Source: Triplophysa rosa
Taxonomy: Eukaryota > Chordata > Actinopteri > Cypriniformes > Nemacheilidae
Direction of reading: 5' to 3'
DNA: 64,000 nt
Assembly (NCBI RefSeq): GCF_024868665.1
Contig: NC_079891.1
Location: forward strand, 13,449,806-13,513,805
Shown here: positions 23,356 through 41,700 of the stretch, in pieces
How positions within the stretch are numbered: position 1 is the first letter of the stretch
How the letters are laid out: each line of letters starts with the position of its first letter
Notes under the pieces: generated by a model
What the model was told of the DNA's origin: nothing
The model's database searches: none
What the model saw: only the letters and a program-made list of their open reading frames with translations
Made by a program: the position numbers and the translations under genes

Positions 23356-23484
23356 TGTTACGGTCTGCTTCTCTGAAGGGAAACGCTCACGACCTGTACC
23401 TGTATATCTCTCTGCCTTCATCAGTGTTTAATAAAGACTCTGTTTTTCCCCCGCACTTGGGTCTCCCGTGGTTCTGTCATGGCA
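23356..23484 (+). repeat. Deleted 5' LTR
   Basis: TGTTACGGTCT is followed at once by GCTTCTCTGAAGGGAAACGC, which in the 3' LTR lies about 660 bp downstream. A short shared word (TCT/CTCTG) at the joint suggests microhomology or recombination. The U3 promoter region is lost. Confidence 0.8.
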
Positions 23485-24867
23485 GAACGAACAGACCCTT
23501 CACACGACCCAGCGGGACAGGATCCTATGCGGGTCGCGCTGCAACAACAGGGTGTCCTGCTAGGACAGCAGGCGATCCGTCTGTCTGCCGCCACCCAGGG
23601 AGTTGACGTCTTGCAGGCACAGGTGGCCGCTTTGCAGCATCAGCTCGCCGAGTTCGTTCGAGGGGCTGTCCATGCAGGGAACCCCGAGCAATCCCCACCT
23701 CGCGGAGCCACTCACGAGCCTGAACCGCACGCCAACAGCCCCTCGCTGTACGATGGGGATCCCAACTCCTGTCGGGCGTTTCTGTCACAGTGTTCCTTGG
23801 TGTTCGCTCTCCATCCACGCAGGTATGCCACCGAGGAGACTCGAAGTGGACACACTGTAATTCTCACAGTGGTGGACCGCTTCTCCAAGGCGGCCCACTT
23901 CATCCCTCTTCCCAAGCTCCCGTCCACCCGAGAGATGTCCCAACTGATGGTGGACCACGTCTTCTGCCTACATGGCATTCCGGTGGACGTCGTGTCTGAT
24001 AGGGGTCCTCAGTTCATCTCCCGGTTTTGGAAGGAATTCTGTCGTCAGATCGGGGCCTCAGCGAGTCTGTCGTCAGGTTATCACCCTCAGACCAATGGGC
24101 AATGTGAGCGAGCCAACCAGGAGCTGGGACGTAGGCTCCGCTGTCTGACATCTAGTATTCCCGGTTCCTGGAGCCAACAGCTCTCTTGGGTGGAATACGC
24201 TCACAACTCCCTCCCCATGTCAGCCACAGGTGTGTCCCCGTTTGAGTGTTCTCTCAGATACCAACCTCCTCTGTTTCCTTCCCAGGAACTCGATGCTGCG
24301 GTTCCCTCAGCTCTGGCCTTTGTCCGGCGATGCCTCCGAATCTGGACGAAGGCCAGAGAGGTTTTGGCCCGAACCACGCTGAGAACCAAGGCAGCGGCGG
24401 ATCGCCACCGGATCTCTCCCCCCGCCTACATGTGTGGTCAATGGGTATGGCTCTCCACCAAGGACCTGCCTCTCCGGGTGCCTTCTCGTAAGCTGGCACC
24501 CAGGTTCATTGCGCCATTCCGGATCACCAAGGTGGTTAATCCAGTGGCCGTACGTCTCAAGCTTCCTCCCAACCTTGGTCGAGTCCACCCTGTATTCCAT
24601 GTATCCAGGGTCAAACCGGCAGTCACCTCTCCTCTTAACCCAGCCAGTTCTCGGCCCACCCCCCCTCCCCCGTGGCTGGTGGATGGTGTCCCAGTCTATA
24701 CTGTAAGAAGACTCCTGGACATCCGCCGCCGCGGCCGGGGTGTTCAGTATTTGGTGGACTGGGAGGGCTATGGCGCAGAAGAAAGGTTGTGGATTCCCTC
24801 GCGGGACGTGTTGGACCGGTCGCTGATAGTGGACTTCCACCGGAGACGAGGTGAGCCCTCCCCTTAA
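23479..24867 (+). CDS. Gag-integrase-chromodomain fusion ORF
   Basis: A single 462-aa open frame. Residues 1-115 are gag-like: [11 protein letters not shown] start, a coiled-coil-like stretch ([13 protein letters not shown]), and the gag block [19 protein letters not shown] followed by RRYATEET. At about residue 120 the frame jumps straight into the integrase core ([15 protein letters not shown]), with a catalytic aspartate in SDRGPQF and the glutamate context [13 protein letters not shown]. The chromodomain tail follows ([25 protein letters not shown]). The rest of gag, protease, RT, RNase H and the integrase N-terminal zinc finger are gone. The start codon lies in the last bases of the LTR. 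The frame is open throughout, so a chimeric protein could be made, but with the U3 lost the normal promoter is missing. Confidence 0.82.
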   Translation: MAERTDPSHDPAGQDPMRVALQQQGVLLGQQAIRLSAATQGVDVLQAQVAALQHQLAEFVRGAVHAGNPEQSPPRGATHEPEPHANSPSLYDGDPNSCRAFLSQCSLVFALHPRRYATEETRSGHTVILTVVDRFSKAAHFIPLPKLPSTREMSQLMVDHVFCLHGIPVDVVSDRGPQFISRFWKEFCRQIGASASLSSGYHPQTNGQCERANQELGRRLRCLTSSIPGSWSQQLSWVEYAHNSLPMSATGVSPFECSLRYQPPLFPSQELDAAVPSALAFVRRCLRIWTKAREVLARTTLRTKAAADRHRISPPAYMCGQWVWLSTKDLPLRVPSRKLAPRFIAPFRITKVVNPVAVRLKLPPNLGRVHPVFHVSRVKPAVTSPLNPASSRPTPPPPWLVDGVPVYTVRRLLDIRRRGRGVQYLVDWEGYGAEERLWIPSRDVLDRSLIVDFHRRRGEPSP

Positions 24868-24896
24868 GCGCCTAGGAGCGCTGGTGGGGGGGGTAC

Positions 24897-25684
24897 TGTT
24901 ACGGTCTGGTCGGGTCATCATCTGGCATGGGGATTGTTTTGTTTTTTGTCGAGCACATGGCTGTCACCGAGCTTCGGCTGGCCTCGTGCTTGTGTCTGCG
25001 TCATTCGCCCCACCCTCGTGTTTCCGTATGACTTCCCCTGCACTGGTGTTTTTCCACTCCGTGTTCACACGCCTGTTGGCACTTCACTCATTAGACATTA
25101 TCGTTTCCTTAATTACTCCACACCTGATTATGATCTCCTCGTTACGTTCTCTTTATAATTCCCTCAGTGTTTATTGTCCAGTGTCTGTTCGTTGTAGATT
25201 ATTCAGCCCAGACTGCCCCAGGCGATGCTGCGGCTCACCTGTTGAAGTTTATTTCTTGTTTAGTGTTTTCTCACCTGAGAAACTCTACCATAGTCTAGTC
25301 TTGTCTTGCTTCTTGGAATATATGCTTACCTTCCTTGCTCTCCTCGCTTCTCCTTCTGCTCTGTCTCCTCCAGCAGCTTGCATCAGTGCTCCGGTCAGTG
25401 GTCATCGCAGTCAGTAGTCTTCTTGGGAGGACTCACCAACTACTTCTCCAGGCTCAGCTTTTCACCTCTCAGTCAACGCGCACTCCTAGTCGAGTGAGGT
25501 CACCAGGCGTTACCGCCCATCTCTCAGCACCGGCAGCCCATCCTCGACTCTCCGTGCTGACTCTCTGCTTCTCTGAAGGGAAACGCTCGCGACCTGTACC
25601 TGTATATCTCTCTGCCTTCGTCAGTGTTTAATAAAGACTCTGTTTTTCCCCCGCACTTGGGTCTCCCGTGGTTCTGTCATGACA
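24897..25684 (+). repeat. 3' LTR of the deleted gypsy element
   Basis: TGTTACGGTCTGG...GTCATGACA, 788 bp, preceded by a purine tract (GGTGGGGGGGGTAC). AATAAAGAC near 25631 is the likely poly(A) signal. Confidence 0.85.
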
Positions 25685-25689
25685 CGCTT

Positions 25690-26360
25690 TGTATGGGTTA
25701 CTGTGCATCTATGACTGATGGTAAGTCCGTGTTTTACTCGTAGACAAACCCTTCTTAGTCATAGTATTATGTTTTATATTTAATTTCATGTTTTGCCGCT
25801 GTTATGGGGTTAGTGTATCACGCAGTGCTAAGGCTAAGCTAGCGCATTCTGCTCTGTTTGCAATTATAATACCCAAGTTTATACCCAAGTGACAAGTTTA
25901 TGCATGTGACTATGCTGATTTACTAACTTTATTCAGTCATTTATGTTTTCCTACTCCATTGTACGCTGTGTGAGGTTAATCACGTGTATACAGTAACTTT
26001 CAGTTTCGTTTTCGATTCCGTCCGCTAAGTCTGTTTACATAAATATATGATAGCGCTGTTGTAATGTAAATTGCTCCACTACGAGTTGTTGTTCATGTGT
26101 ATGCTGTTATTATATTAGATATATATTTATACTTTATTTTAAAGTATGTTGAGGCTGTGTAATTTCATATACTTATCAATTTCTTATTTCTGTTTATTGT
26201 AGAACCACATCTATAAACCCATACCAAAGAACTCAATAAACCCCTTTTGAACCTGACCTTTGATCACCTCTTGTGTTCTGATCAACATACTGAAAGGAAG
26301 GCTAGAGATATTAAAACCTCCTTAGAACTACAATCCTTACTCAACTACTATTTAATACAA
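25690..26360. other. Intergenic DNA
   Basis: No gene or terminal-repeat structure was recognised. Confidence 0.5.
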
Positions 26361-26649
26361 TGGCCGTTTCTCAATTACAAGAACGGACATGTGTTCTCGT
26401 GGAGACCGGTCTTGCGAGGCATCCTCGGTAGAACGAACTTGGATGGAAGCGCCGCAGTGACTTCAAGCGGGTTTCGTACGCGCAAGGTTGCATTCGATGC
26501 ATCCTATCGAGAACACATCCAGGTACTTTCATTCGTTCTCTGTTCTCCTGTTCTTTAGTATTGGAACCGGATTTTGATAGTTAATGATGACATACAGTGA
26601 GAACACGAGGACGCAAGACCGCTGAAGAACGCATATTGAGAAATGGCCA
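26361..26649. repeat. MITE with TGGCCGTTTCTCAAT ends
   Basis: Left TGGCCGTTTCTCAAT and right ATTGAGAAATGGCCA are inverted partners with one mismatch. A second, inner pair (GACCGGTCTTGCGAG and GCAAGACCGC) extends the inverted character. The target duplication is unclear. A fragment of the same repeat is at 13480-13610. Confidence 0.65.
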
Positions 26650-28200
26650 GTATTACTTAGATTTTGTTAGATGTTACTGTACATAGAAAGGTAATTTTTT
26701 AAGTAATAATACAAATAAACACTACTACTGTTTCTTAGAATTGTGCTCTTGTGTTTTTTTTACTTAATTATTAAATATAATATACAGTAAATATAATTTA
26801 TTTTAAAATATTGATGTAATCATGAGCTTGTTCTCTGTATTGCCATTCTGCTAGTCAAGTTATTGAATATTTCAACAGTAGAAAAGGCCCTGTTTCTAAA
26901 CTATCGATATTACACCCTTAAGCAATGGCTTTAATTTCATGAATTAAGCAGTCATAAGCATGCAGACAAATTGCCCAAAATTCTGCCAGGATTGTTTCAG
27001 TGAAAGTGTTTTTGTTTGGAACTACACAGTATGCCATGACATCATCTAGGGTAATCATCAATAAGTGCTATAGCCCCAAATACAATTAATACAATTTAAT
27101 ACGTAAGTGCCAACCCATGAAACAAATGAAAATGAGTCATTCCCTCTGATGTGAGATTTCCAGTCAGTCACGCTTTAAACCAAAGACCCTTCCTCATTTT
27201 CCATCCTGTGCAAATCAGTCACCAGTATGGTTTTGGCAACCCCTCTCCGCTGTGTACTTTTGTCAGGATGTGGAGCAGAGTACTCGACAGAGCCATTGTG
27301 GGAATGGGGTGTGTCTTTCTCACCTAGCATCTGTGAATCACAACAGCTGAGATAACTGTGATGGGGGGCTAAAGAATTCATCTGCCGTGAACAGGTTACT
27401 CCCTTTCCTCATTTCCCTGTTAAACTGCTAAGAAAACATCCCTGCTGGACCACACATTGTTCCTCCTCATCTCCATCCCCGATGCCCTTATCTCTCCTGT
27501 GATAATGAGAAGATTCTTTTAGAGCCCAGAGATACACGTCCCTGTGGGTGAAGTAGGTTCTAAATTAGACTTGCCTCTGCCTTAATCAAGCATACATGCT
27601 TCCATTAAGTAATCTGAGAAAAGAAGTACTTTAGTTGTAGAGATTTTGGGAGAGGAAAAATGAGGAGATGGGGCAGTGGGTGTTTGTTGTATTTGTTAGC
27701 CGATCATAAGTCTGCAGGCAGCCTAAACAGTAGTTTGTCAGGCTTTGACGAAGCACAACAGGTACAGTAAAAATCAATTGATAAAAATAAGATGGGTTGT
27801 AATCTCTTGCACTAGTCGTTGCAAGGAGATGGCATAAATTTACAAGTTATATATTTTTAATGACTTCAGATTTGGAATCCATGTAAGGTTTCCAAATGGT
27901 TCTTTATTTTTCTCATTAAATACACTGAGTGATTGGAGAACTGAATGTTCAAAAAACGAATAATTCCAGTCATAAATGTTCTTTTTATAGACATTGTTAA
28001 ATTATTGCCTTGCGTGTATATAATCCTTGATAAACACAGTGCAGCCAACACAAAACACACATTGTAGTCTATACATGTCTTTTAAATTTATACAGGGAGC
28101 ATGACTGGCAGAAAGAGAAACAGATTAACTGTATTTAAATGAGGGAGTCCACACAAAAAAAGTAGGGTCGATGGGCTCCATCTCCCTCTCTAAGGGCAGG
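26650..28200. other. Upstream region of the link-protein gene
   Basis: AT-rich, with no structured repeat and no convincing ORF. Enhancers may lie here but cannot be read by eye. Confidence 0.4.
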
Positions 28201-28204
28201 GGGA

Positions 28205-28260
28205 GTGGCCACAATTGGCCAAGGCTTCAATATAAGCCTTTTGTATGAACCTCTGTGAAG
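28205..28260 (+). promoter_or_regulatory. Likely core promoter of the link-protein gene
   Basis: A TATA-like box (TATAAG, 28231-28236) is preceded by GGCCACAATTGGCCAAGG. That tract contains an inverted CCAAT (ATTGG) and an ACAAT word of the kind bound by SOX-type HMG proteins. The coding start is about 205 bp downstream, giving a plausible 5' UTR. SOX9 control of link protein in cartilage is known from mammals; its use here is inference. Confidence 0.45.
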
Positions 28261-28440
28261 CCCAACTTTCTTGTGGCACAACTACTAACACCTTCACCTC
28301 TTCATAGAAAACAACGGGAAAATAATTCTTCTTCTGCACTCTCCTTTTTTATTTCTTCATTTAAGTTGTCTTTATTTTTACATATTTTTTAAGTTTGCCT
28401 TTCAAGTCAAGAGGCCTTTAGGAAAAGAAACAAAGAGAAG

Positions 28441-35148
<6,708 letters not shown>

Positions 35149-35715
35149 AGTACTGCATCTCATATAAAACCCACCAAAGAGCAGCACATAAACCGTTTTT
35201 TGTAACAAAGTATTGAAGGACTTTTTGCATGAACTAGCCATAACTGTGAGACTTATTAGGGATGCTGTAAAGACAGGTTTCATACTGCAGGATTCAATCT
35301 AAACTCGTCTTATCTCTTATTACTTTCATATAGTCAATTTATACAACGTACAATACATATGAACAAAAGAATAACAGAAACTGCATTTTTTAAGGTTAGT
35401 CAGCTAAAAAAGTTACAGTCAGTCACTTTCAAAAGAATATGAATAAATTAAAAATGAGTTTGTTTTTTGTGACTAATTATTGTGACAGCCATAAAATATT
35501 TTAATAATATTCAAATTAAAAGCAGACAAAGAGTTGTTAAAACTTGCCAGAATGAAATGTAAAAGCAAGTCTAAATGGAGCTGACATCTTTCAGTTTTTT
35601 AGAAGTAACAATTTTCTTAAATGTTCATTTGTTTTATTCTGTTGCTATATGACAAGACTGTGACTGGTCTTACTTAACTGCTTGAAATATTAAATAAATG
35701 TTGAGTGTTACAAGC
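35149..35715 (+). terminator. 3' UTR and poly(A) signal of the link-protein gene
   Basis: An AT-rich 3' UTR follows the TGA at 35146-35148. AATAAA at 35693-35698 is the first canonical signal and is followed by a TGTT/TTG-rich tract, consistent with cleavage near 35715. Confidence 0.65.
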
Positions 35716-36082
35716 TTACTTGCATTGTTCTGTTGTAACTCACATTCCTCATTGTCTACTCTCTTTCTGCTATTGTAATATATCCTCACCATTTTGTCTG
35801 ATTTTTATTTTCTTATTTGTTCATTAAGGTTCATTAATCCTTAGGTCTTGTCATTGATGGTCTTGGTTAAGATAAAATTAAACTACAAACTTCCTTGACA
35901 AGTATTTCATTACATACAGTACAGTGGCTGAATTTGACAAACTAATGCTAATGATTCAATGAAATTTGATGTTTGATGGAGATCTAGAAGCATACACAAC
36001 ACTTGCACGAATAGGCAGATGAGAATGTTTCAGATCCCAGTTGTATGCAACATTTTAAGACAGACTTGAGCCTTATAGTTGC
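35716..36082. other. Intergenic DNA
   Basis: No feature recognised. Confidence 0.5.
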
Positions 36083-36389
36083 TTAAAGGGCCGCTATCCC
36101 AGAAAATGCACTTTTAAATGTGTTTCTACCAGAAATTGAGTCACCAGCGTGTGTGCAGAAACACTGTAATTATACAAATCCATCTATTCTTCTTATTGTA
36201 ATCTCCTTTAAACCACAACAGTGACACAAAACAGGTTGTTGGCGATCCCCTATCAATGTGATGTCAAATTGATTTATGACCACCCATGACCGCTCACAGA
36301 CTCTGCCTTATGAGCACATAGTTCCACCTTCCACCAGAGACACGCTGTCAGCCATTTCCAGGCAAGAGCAGATGTAGCCAGCGACAAAA

Positions 36390-36465
36390 ATGTCTAAGAA
36401 ACAACAAAGGTGTGCTGTTGTTGGATGTAAAATGGAACATAAAAGTCTTTGTTCCATCAACGTGG
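36390..36465 (+). pseudogene. THAP zinc-finger remnant
   Basis: ATG at 36390 opens MSKKQQRCAVVGCKMEHKS. The C-x4-C pair and the following residues are the start of a THAP domain. The frame is then broken by the GC-rich insert, so the DNA-binding domain is incomplete. Confidence 0.6.
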
Positions 36466-37030
36466 GAGCCGGAGAATTCGACGGGTTCGGAGGCTGGTAG
36501 CTCCGGCTCCCGGGGTCATGGAAGGTCGAGCCTGGGCTCGTTGGAAAGGCCGGGAGGAGACCTTTTCTATGAGCCTAGGTTCGTCCCGCGGCGACCTCGG
36601 GGGCCGGAGTTATTATTATTATTAACGAACGAATGTCCCATGCGGAACGATGATGACATCGTTCGGGAAGAATTTACTTTTTTCAGAACGACAAACCAAC
36701 ATTCACCGGCCCGGAAAGACTTAGAGAATCGAGGAAAGGTCTCCGCCCGGGCTTTAGAACGACGCTGACCGCGAGTCGATGCGACCCCTTGGTCGGGAGC
36801 TAGAGCTCCCGGTAGCCGGAAAGGTTAAAAAATCGAAGCTCCAAGACCCGGTGGCCCAGCGACTCGAGCCTGGGCTTGTTCGAAAGGCCTGGCCGAGACC
36901 TTTCCAACGAGCCCAGGCTCGAGGCGCTGCGACCCCGGCTCGTTGGTCAGGAACACCCGGAAGACCAGGCTCCGGCCAGTCGCCTTCCGCCGAATGTATC
37001 TCCGGCTCCCGGGGTTGCAGTGAGTCAACG
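36465..37030. repeat. GC-rich island with a duplicated hairpin module
   Basis: The island is much more GC-rich than its surroundings. At 36862-36924 arms CTCGAGCCTGGGCTTGTT and AACGAGCCCAGGCTCGAG form a near-perfect hairpin. A related, more diverged hairpin lies at about 36528-36585. CTCCGGCTCCCGGGG occurs at both about 36501 and 37002. Origin unknown. Confidence 0.6.
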
Positions 37031-37917
37031 CTGGTCAGTATAGCATGGGTGTCGCCAAAAAAATTATTCTCAAGAGTGGATCAGTACCAGCTGTTCGCGA
37101 TCAAGCTTCATCTCCGGAAGAAGTTACACATCATTATTAAATCGCCTTTCTTAAATAATGTGTTTAGCATGTTAGCGGCTGTTGTATACATGTTCGCGGC
37201 TAAACCTGAGACTTTACAATGGTCCAAAGACAGGTGTTATGTCATAACATTAGTGGTAAAACGCACCGCGCCCATCGGTTCAGAAGACTTGTGACCGACA
37301 TAATTTCTGTAAAGCTTATTCATTACAAGGAAAGAAAGTTATAGCAGTGTCTTTCTCGGTGAGTTCAGTGTTTTCTCGTATGTCCTAAGTGCGACAATAC
37401 GTAGAGCGGATAGAAACAGAGTGCGCATTTGTAAGACAATGAGGTTATGCAGAAATTGCTACTCGCAACGTAATAACACCTGGTTGCTGATCTTTACATA
37501 CCTGTCTGTCATATACAAGTACTCATATATAGTATTGCCTATATCCGTGTTTATGTCTGTTAGTAATATGCATGCACATGATTAATCATCAATGGCCAAC
37601 AGTTCATACAGCAAATGGTCAGCATATGTTGTTCTATCTATGTTTTTGTCTTTTCCATTTAATTAATATTTATGAACAAGGCATTAAGGTGATTTTTATT
37701 GCAGTTAGTGTATGGTTTTGGTTGGACAGGGCTTTACAGACGTAATTGCGCTTTCCGTCGTAGTGCTTGTCTTGATGTCATCCAAAGCACGTGTAAGCGT
37801 TCTACCTCCTATTTTGCATTCGGGGAGGGGAGCCGAAGCTCATTTGCATTTAAAGAGACACACACAAAAACGGTGCGTTTTCCATTGCATCCAAAAAAGG
37901 CCATGTTCAACATATTG

Positions 37918-39085
37918 TAATGTCAATGTCAATGTCGATGTCAGTTTTATTTATATAGCACTAATTAAATTCAACCTAGGTTGACCAATGTGCTGCACAA
38001 TTTACACATGATTAAAAATACACAAAACAGATACAAACACAAAAATTAGTTACAGAAAGCCAGGTCAAAGAAATATGTTTTCAGTAGAGACTTAAAGGTG
38101 GAAAGTGATGGGGTTGTTCTTACAGAAAGGGGCAACGCATTCCAAAGTCTGGGGGCAGCAACAGTAAAGGCACGATCACCCCTAGATCTTAGCCTAGACT
38201 TTGGGATACATAATAAACGCTGGTTGGAAGACCGAAGAGGAACTGTGGGCCTATATTCAGTTAAGAGGTCAGATAAATAAGAGGGAGCCAGACCATGTAA
38301 TGCTTTAAAAGTTAGTAACAAAATTTTAAAATCGATTTTATAGCGAACAGGCAACCAAGTGTAGAGAGCGTAGAATTGGAGTGATGTGCTTACTTTTTTT
38401 TGTACTTGTTAGTAGTCTTGCTGCTGAGTTTTGAACTAATTGTAGGCGGGATAGGGCTGAGTGGCCAATCCCGTAATACAAGGAGTTGCAGTAGTCCAAT
38501 CGAGATGGGTAACACTTTAGAATAATGGTCCGTTGTTAACAAGTAACTATGCAGAAAGTAATAGGCAGTAGGCTACTACATGAAATATATCTTTATGGAT
38601 AGGCTATATATGTAGAATATATCCATTCATGTTTTGGTATTTGGCTTTTGGTATTTGTATTTATTCATAAATTAGTTTCCACAAACAAACTATTTTTTCA
38701 CTTTATGTACGTTAATGTTGAGATTAGTAATTAATTGTTTTTTCTTTATTAATTGGTCATAGTTCGCAAGTAGTTGTCAATGATGGCATTTTTCTTTAGT
38801 AATTATCAAATACCAAATAAGGAACTACCTTTGTCCTAAATTAGCTATTACTTACTGCTTAGTTAATCTTGCTTCTATATTAGTTAATAGTATTAAGGTA
38901 AGTGTTAATGTAGTACTGCCTATTACTTTCTGCATAGTTACTTGTTAACAACGGACCATTATTCTAAAGTGTTACCTCGAGGGGTTATAAAAGCATGGAT
39001 GACCTTCTCGAAATTTTTACTAGATAAAATAGGCTTGGCTTTAGCCAGTAGTCTAAGATGGAAAAAGCAAGACTTTATCAGCATA
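37918..39085 (-). mobile_element. 5'-truncated L2 LINE fragment
   Basis: At the left is the 3' tail (ATGTCA repeats then TTTTATTTATATAGCACTA). The minus-strand frame 38046-38354 gives the L2 C-terminus (YKIDFKILLLTFKALHGLAP, RLWNALPLSVR). The coding sequence resumes beyond a nested MITE at 38985-39085 and ends abruptly. Confidence 0.85.
38508..38976. mobile_element. hAT-like MITE inside the L2 fragment
   Basis: The ends GGTAACACTTTAGAATAATG and the inverted counterpart continue pairing for about 65 bp. Flanks TCGAGATG and TCGAGGGG are an 8-bp duplication with two changes. It splits the L2 between GTAGTCCAATCGAG and GTTATAAAAGCATGG. Confidence 0.82.
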
Positions 39086-39198
39086 TTAATCTGTAATGAA
39101 AGATATGTGGTGTATTTTGAGCTGAAACTTTACAGAGACATTGGATACCACTGACTATTTTTACATTGCAGAAAACACCTGGATTAGCAGCCCTTTAA

Positions 39199-40190
39199 GT
39201 GTAAACCACTCCTTTACACAAGACAATTGCTTAAATGTATGCCATTCTGGCTGTTTCAACTGCAAAACTTTAAATTAACTGCATGAATGGTTTTGACAAC
39301 GGAGAGCCACTTTTGTCAGGGCCAGGGAAACTCAGATAAACAAACAAATCAATAAATAAAAAGTGCTGCGTCCATCTGTACCACATTGTGAAATATATCT
39401 TTTATGAAACATTCCTCTATAAGGATGTTTATTGTATACTTTATGCTGTGTTTATTTTGAATAGCTCTATTAGCTCTTTAGATCTGCGAGAACTTTAGAG
39501 CTCTGGAAAACACAAGCAGGAAAAGCTGCAGTTACGATTATCAAATGTTCTGTGACAAGCAAATCAGTTCCAGTTGTTTAAAGAGGATACACGCATGATG
39601 TCTGTAATGGAAAAGTCTCTTCCAAGTAATAAATGAGAAACCCATGAGTGTTATAGAACAATGACACAGGAAAGTAAATTTGTTGAGTTAAAACATGCTA
39701 GTGGGTCTCAAGGTAAAAACTTAAGGTAAAAGTCAGCTGTGTGTTTCTTCTCTACATTAAATGGTGACTTTAAACTTATTTGATTAACAAAAGTACAATC
39801 CATAGCCTATAGTTAAGTAATGTAATGAGACCATCTATAAGCAATGTAACAAGATATAGTATAGTGTATGCTTTTGTGCTTTTGAGTTATGTCGATATAA
39901 TAAAACATGACATTGCATTGGTGATAAACAGATAAAATTAATTATTTAAATCGTTTCACACATGTTGTTTTTCTCTATTTCCTTCATGAGGAAGGAAATA
40001 GCTTTCATGAGGCTCAGTGGTTAGAGCATGGTTATGGGATCAGAATCCCGCCAAAAGTATTGCGGGCATATACTTTAAAGTCTAAATCAAAAAATTTAAA
40101 CCGTGAGTCAGAACTTTAAACACATTTTAAATTATATTGCACAAAATTAATACATAAAGACAAAGTTGTCCAAATCGCACACAAAATAAT
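39199..40190. other. Intergenic DNA with a weak tRNA-like patch
   Basis: Near 39995-40050, GAGGCTCAGTGGTTAGAGCA resembles a tRNA or SINE A box, but no good B box follows at the right distance. Nothing else was recognised. Confidence 0.4.
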
Positions 40191-40400
40191 GTTCCCTTTC
40201 TGTAGGTCTCTCGACGTTGTGTCGAACCGACAGATGGGGTTCGTCCTTGAGAACCAATCGCTTCCGACTTCTCTAGAAAAGGCCAATGAAAATTGGCGAA
40301 TGAAATTTGCATGCCGGACTCCGCCACCGGATATCCGGGTATAAAAGGGAGATATAAAAATGCCTCATTCATTCACCTTTTGTTCTTCGGAGCCTTCGCT
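40191..40400 (+). repeat. Left inverted terminal repeat of DIRS
   Basis: From about 40229 to 40390 it is nearly identical to the reverse complement of 45893-46040. It contains GGGTATAAAAGGG (TATA box at about 40339), the likely promoter. Confidence 0.88.
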
Positions 40401-40939
40401 CGTGATCAACAGACTTCGCTACAAGACTGCCGGCTCTATGACGTGGTGCAGCGGACTGTCCCTTCCTGCAGCGACTTCCCCTGGGCGTCTCGGCGGTTCC
40501 AGAAGTGTTCGAGTTTTTTCTCTAAAAGAGCAAATTTCTCCAGCGTGGCATGTCCCGCTGTTCTCTTGGGTGCAACACACTCATCGAGGAGGGGGACGGA
40601 CACGATATCTGCTTCCAGTACGCTGGGGCAGATATTGTGGATACGTCCTGCCCGCACTGCGGGCGGCTGACGATTCAGACGTTGCGTCACGGGTAGTTGT
40701 GTTCCCACGGGACTCAGCCACCACCTTGTCTGCTTCCCGTTCCGTGACGGCAGGACTACGGCCCTGCCGCCCGCTACGGCGAGCAGCGAGGGTGATATGA
40801 GGATTACTGTGAGCGCTAATCCGTCAGCCACTGGCTCGCGGACCGTTCGCACCTCGCTTTGCTCGTCTGACCGTTCCCCATAAGACGGTCCGCCGTCTTA
40901 TTACTCAATTACGTATCGGACACGGTACGTGATGATGAG

Positions 40940-41700
40940 GTGTCTGTTGCAGCATCGGAGGGTGACTTACTGGCATCAGACTCCGACGATTCCTTGAAGC
41001 TCCCTCCCTCGGAGGGTCGAGATCAGGAAGAAGCGGATGTTGAAATGTCAGCCATGCTTTCCCGGGCCGCCGGCTTTGGGTTGCGGTGCGCCGCACTGCC
41101 TCTCCCAACGCTCGCAGCTGGATACACGGTTCTTCGGGCTTGAGAGCGGCTCCAAGCCGCACTCGCCCTCAGTGCCGTGTTCCCCCGGAAGTGCATGAGG
41201 AACCTAGTACGACCTGGAACGCCCCCTTCGGCGCGTACACGTCAACTAGTTCCATCACCCTTTCTTCCCTCGATGGTGGGGCAGCTAGAGGATACGTCGA
41301 TGTCCCCCGGGGCTCGACCTAAACTCCCGTCCAAAGCACGTAGGCTTTTCGGCATCTGAGGTGTCGAGAGCTTACTCTGCTGCGGGCCAAGCTGTCCCCT
41401 CTCTCCATGCTATGGCCTTCCTGCAGGCCAATGCGCGGAGAGAGCTCCACGAGGGTAAGACCGACCCAGCGCTTATGCAGGAACTCCGCGGCTTCACCGA
41501 CCTCGCTCTCGGGCGAACAAGGTGATCGCGCGGGCCCTGGGTCGGGCGATGTCCACACTTATGGTCCAGGAGAGACACCTCTGGCTGAACCTTGCACAGG
41601 TGAGTAACTCTGAGAAAGTCCGCTTTCTCGATGCACCCATCTCGCAAGGGGGGGCTGTTTGGTGATACTGTCGGGTTCGACAGTTAGGGAGCAGACAGAG
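40940..41700 (+). pseudogene. DIRS gag-like remnant
   Basis: Pieces in shifting frames resemble DIRS gag proteins: DLLASDSDDSLKLPPSEG, an acidic stretch before MSAMLSRAAGFGL, then PPEVHEEP and LDGGAARGYVDVP. There are several frameshifts; no intact ORF. Confidence 0.6.

Larger units (their letters stand above)
23356..25684 (+). mobile_element. Internally deleted Ty3/gypsy chromodomain element
   Basis: The element is flanked by a perfect 5-bp duplication CGCTT (23351-23355 and 25685-25689). The 3' LTR (24897-25684) is full length. The 5' LTR (23356-23484) keeps only its first 11 bp and last about 118 bp. Between them gag is joined to integrase. Two internal deletions are therefore present, yet the insertion boundaries are intact. 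Confidence 0.88.
36083..39198. mobile_element. Kolobok-like TTAA element carrying nested insertions
   Basis: The left end TTAAAGGGCCGCTATCCCAG and the inverted right end TTAAAGGGCTGCTAATCCAG match over about 20 bp, with TTAA at 36083-36086 and 39195-39198. A THAP-type zinc finger start lies near the left end, as in Kolobok transposases. The 3.1 kb span contains a GC-rich island (about 36465-37030), an L2 fragment (37918-39085) and a hAT MITE inside that L2. Confidence 0.75.

Noticed and set aside
24307..24921. 204-aa minus-strand open frame
   Set aside because: Antisense shadow of the integrase-chromodomain coding region.
24851..25631. Long open frames (188 and 98 aa) in the gypsy 3' LTR
   Set aside because: They lie within LTR sequence and show no domain; chance open reading in a pyrimidine-rich LTR.
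39995..40050. Possible tRNA gene
   Set aside because: Only an A-box-like tract is present; no B box or cloverleaf could be drawn.
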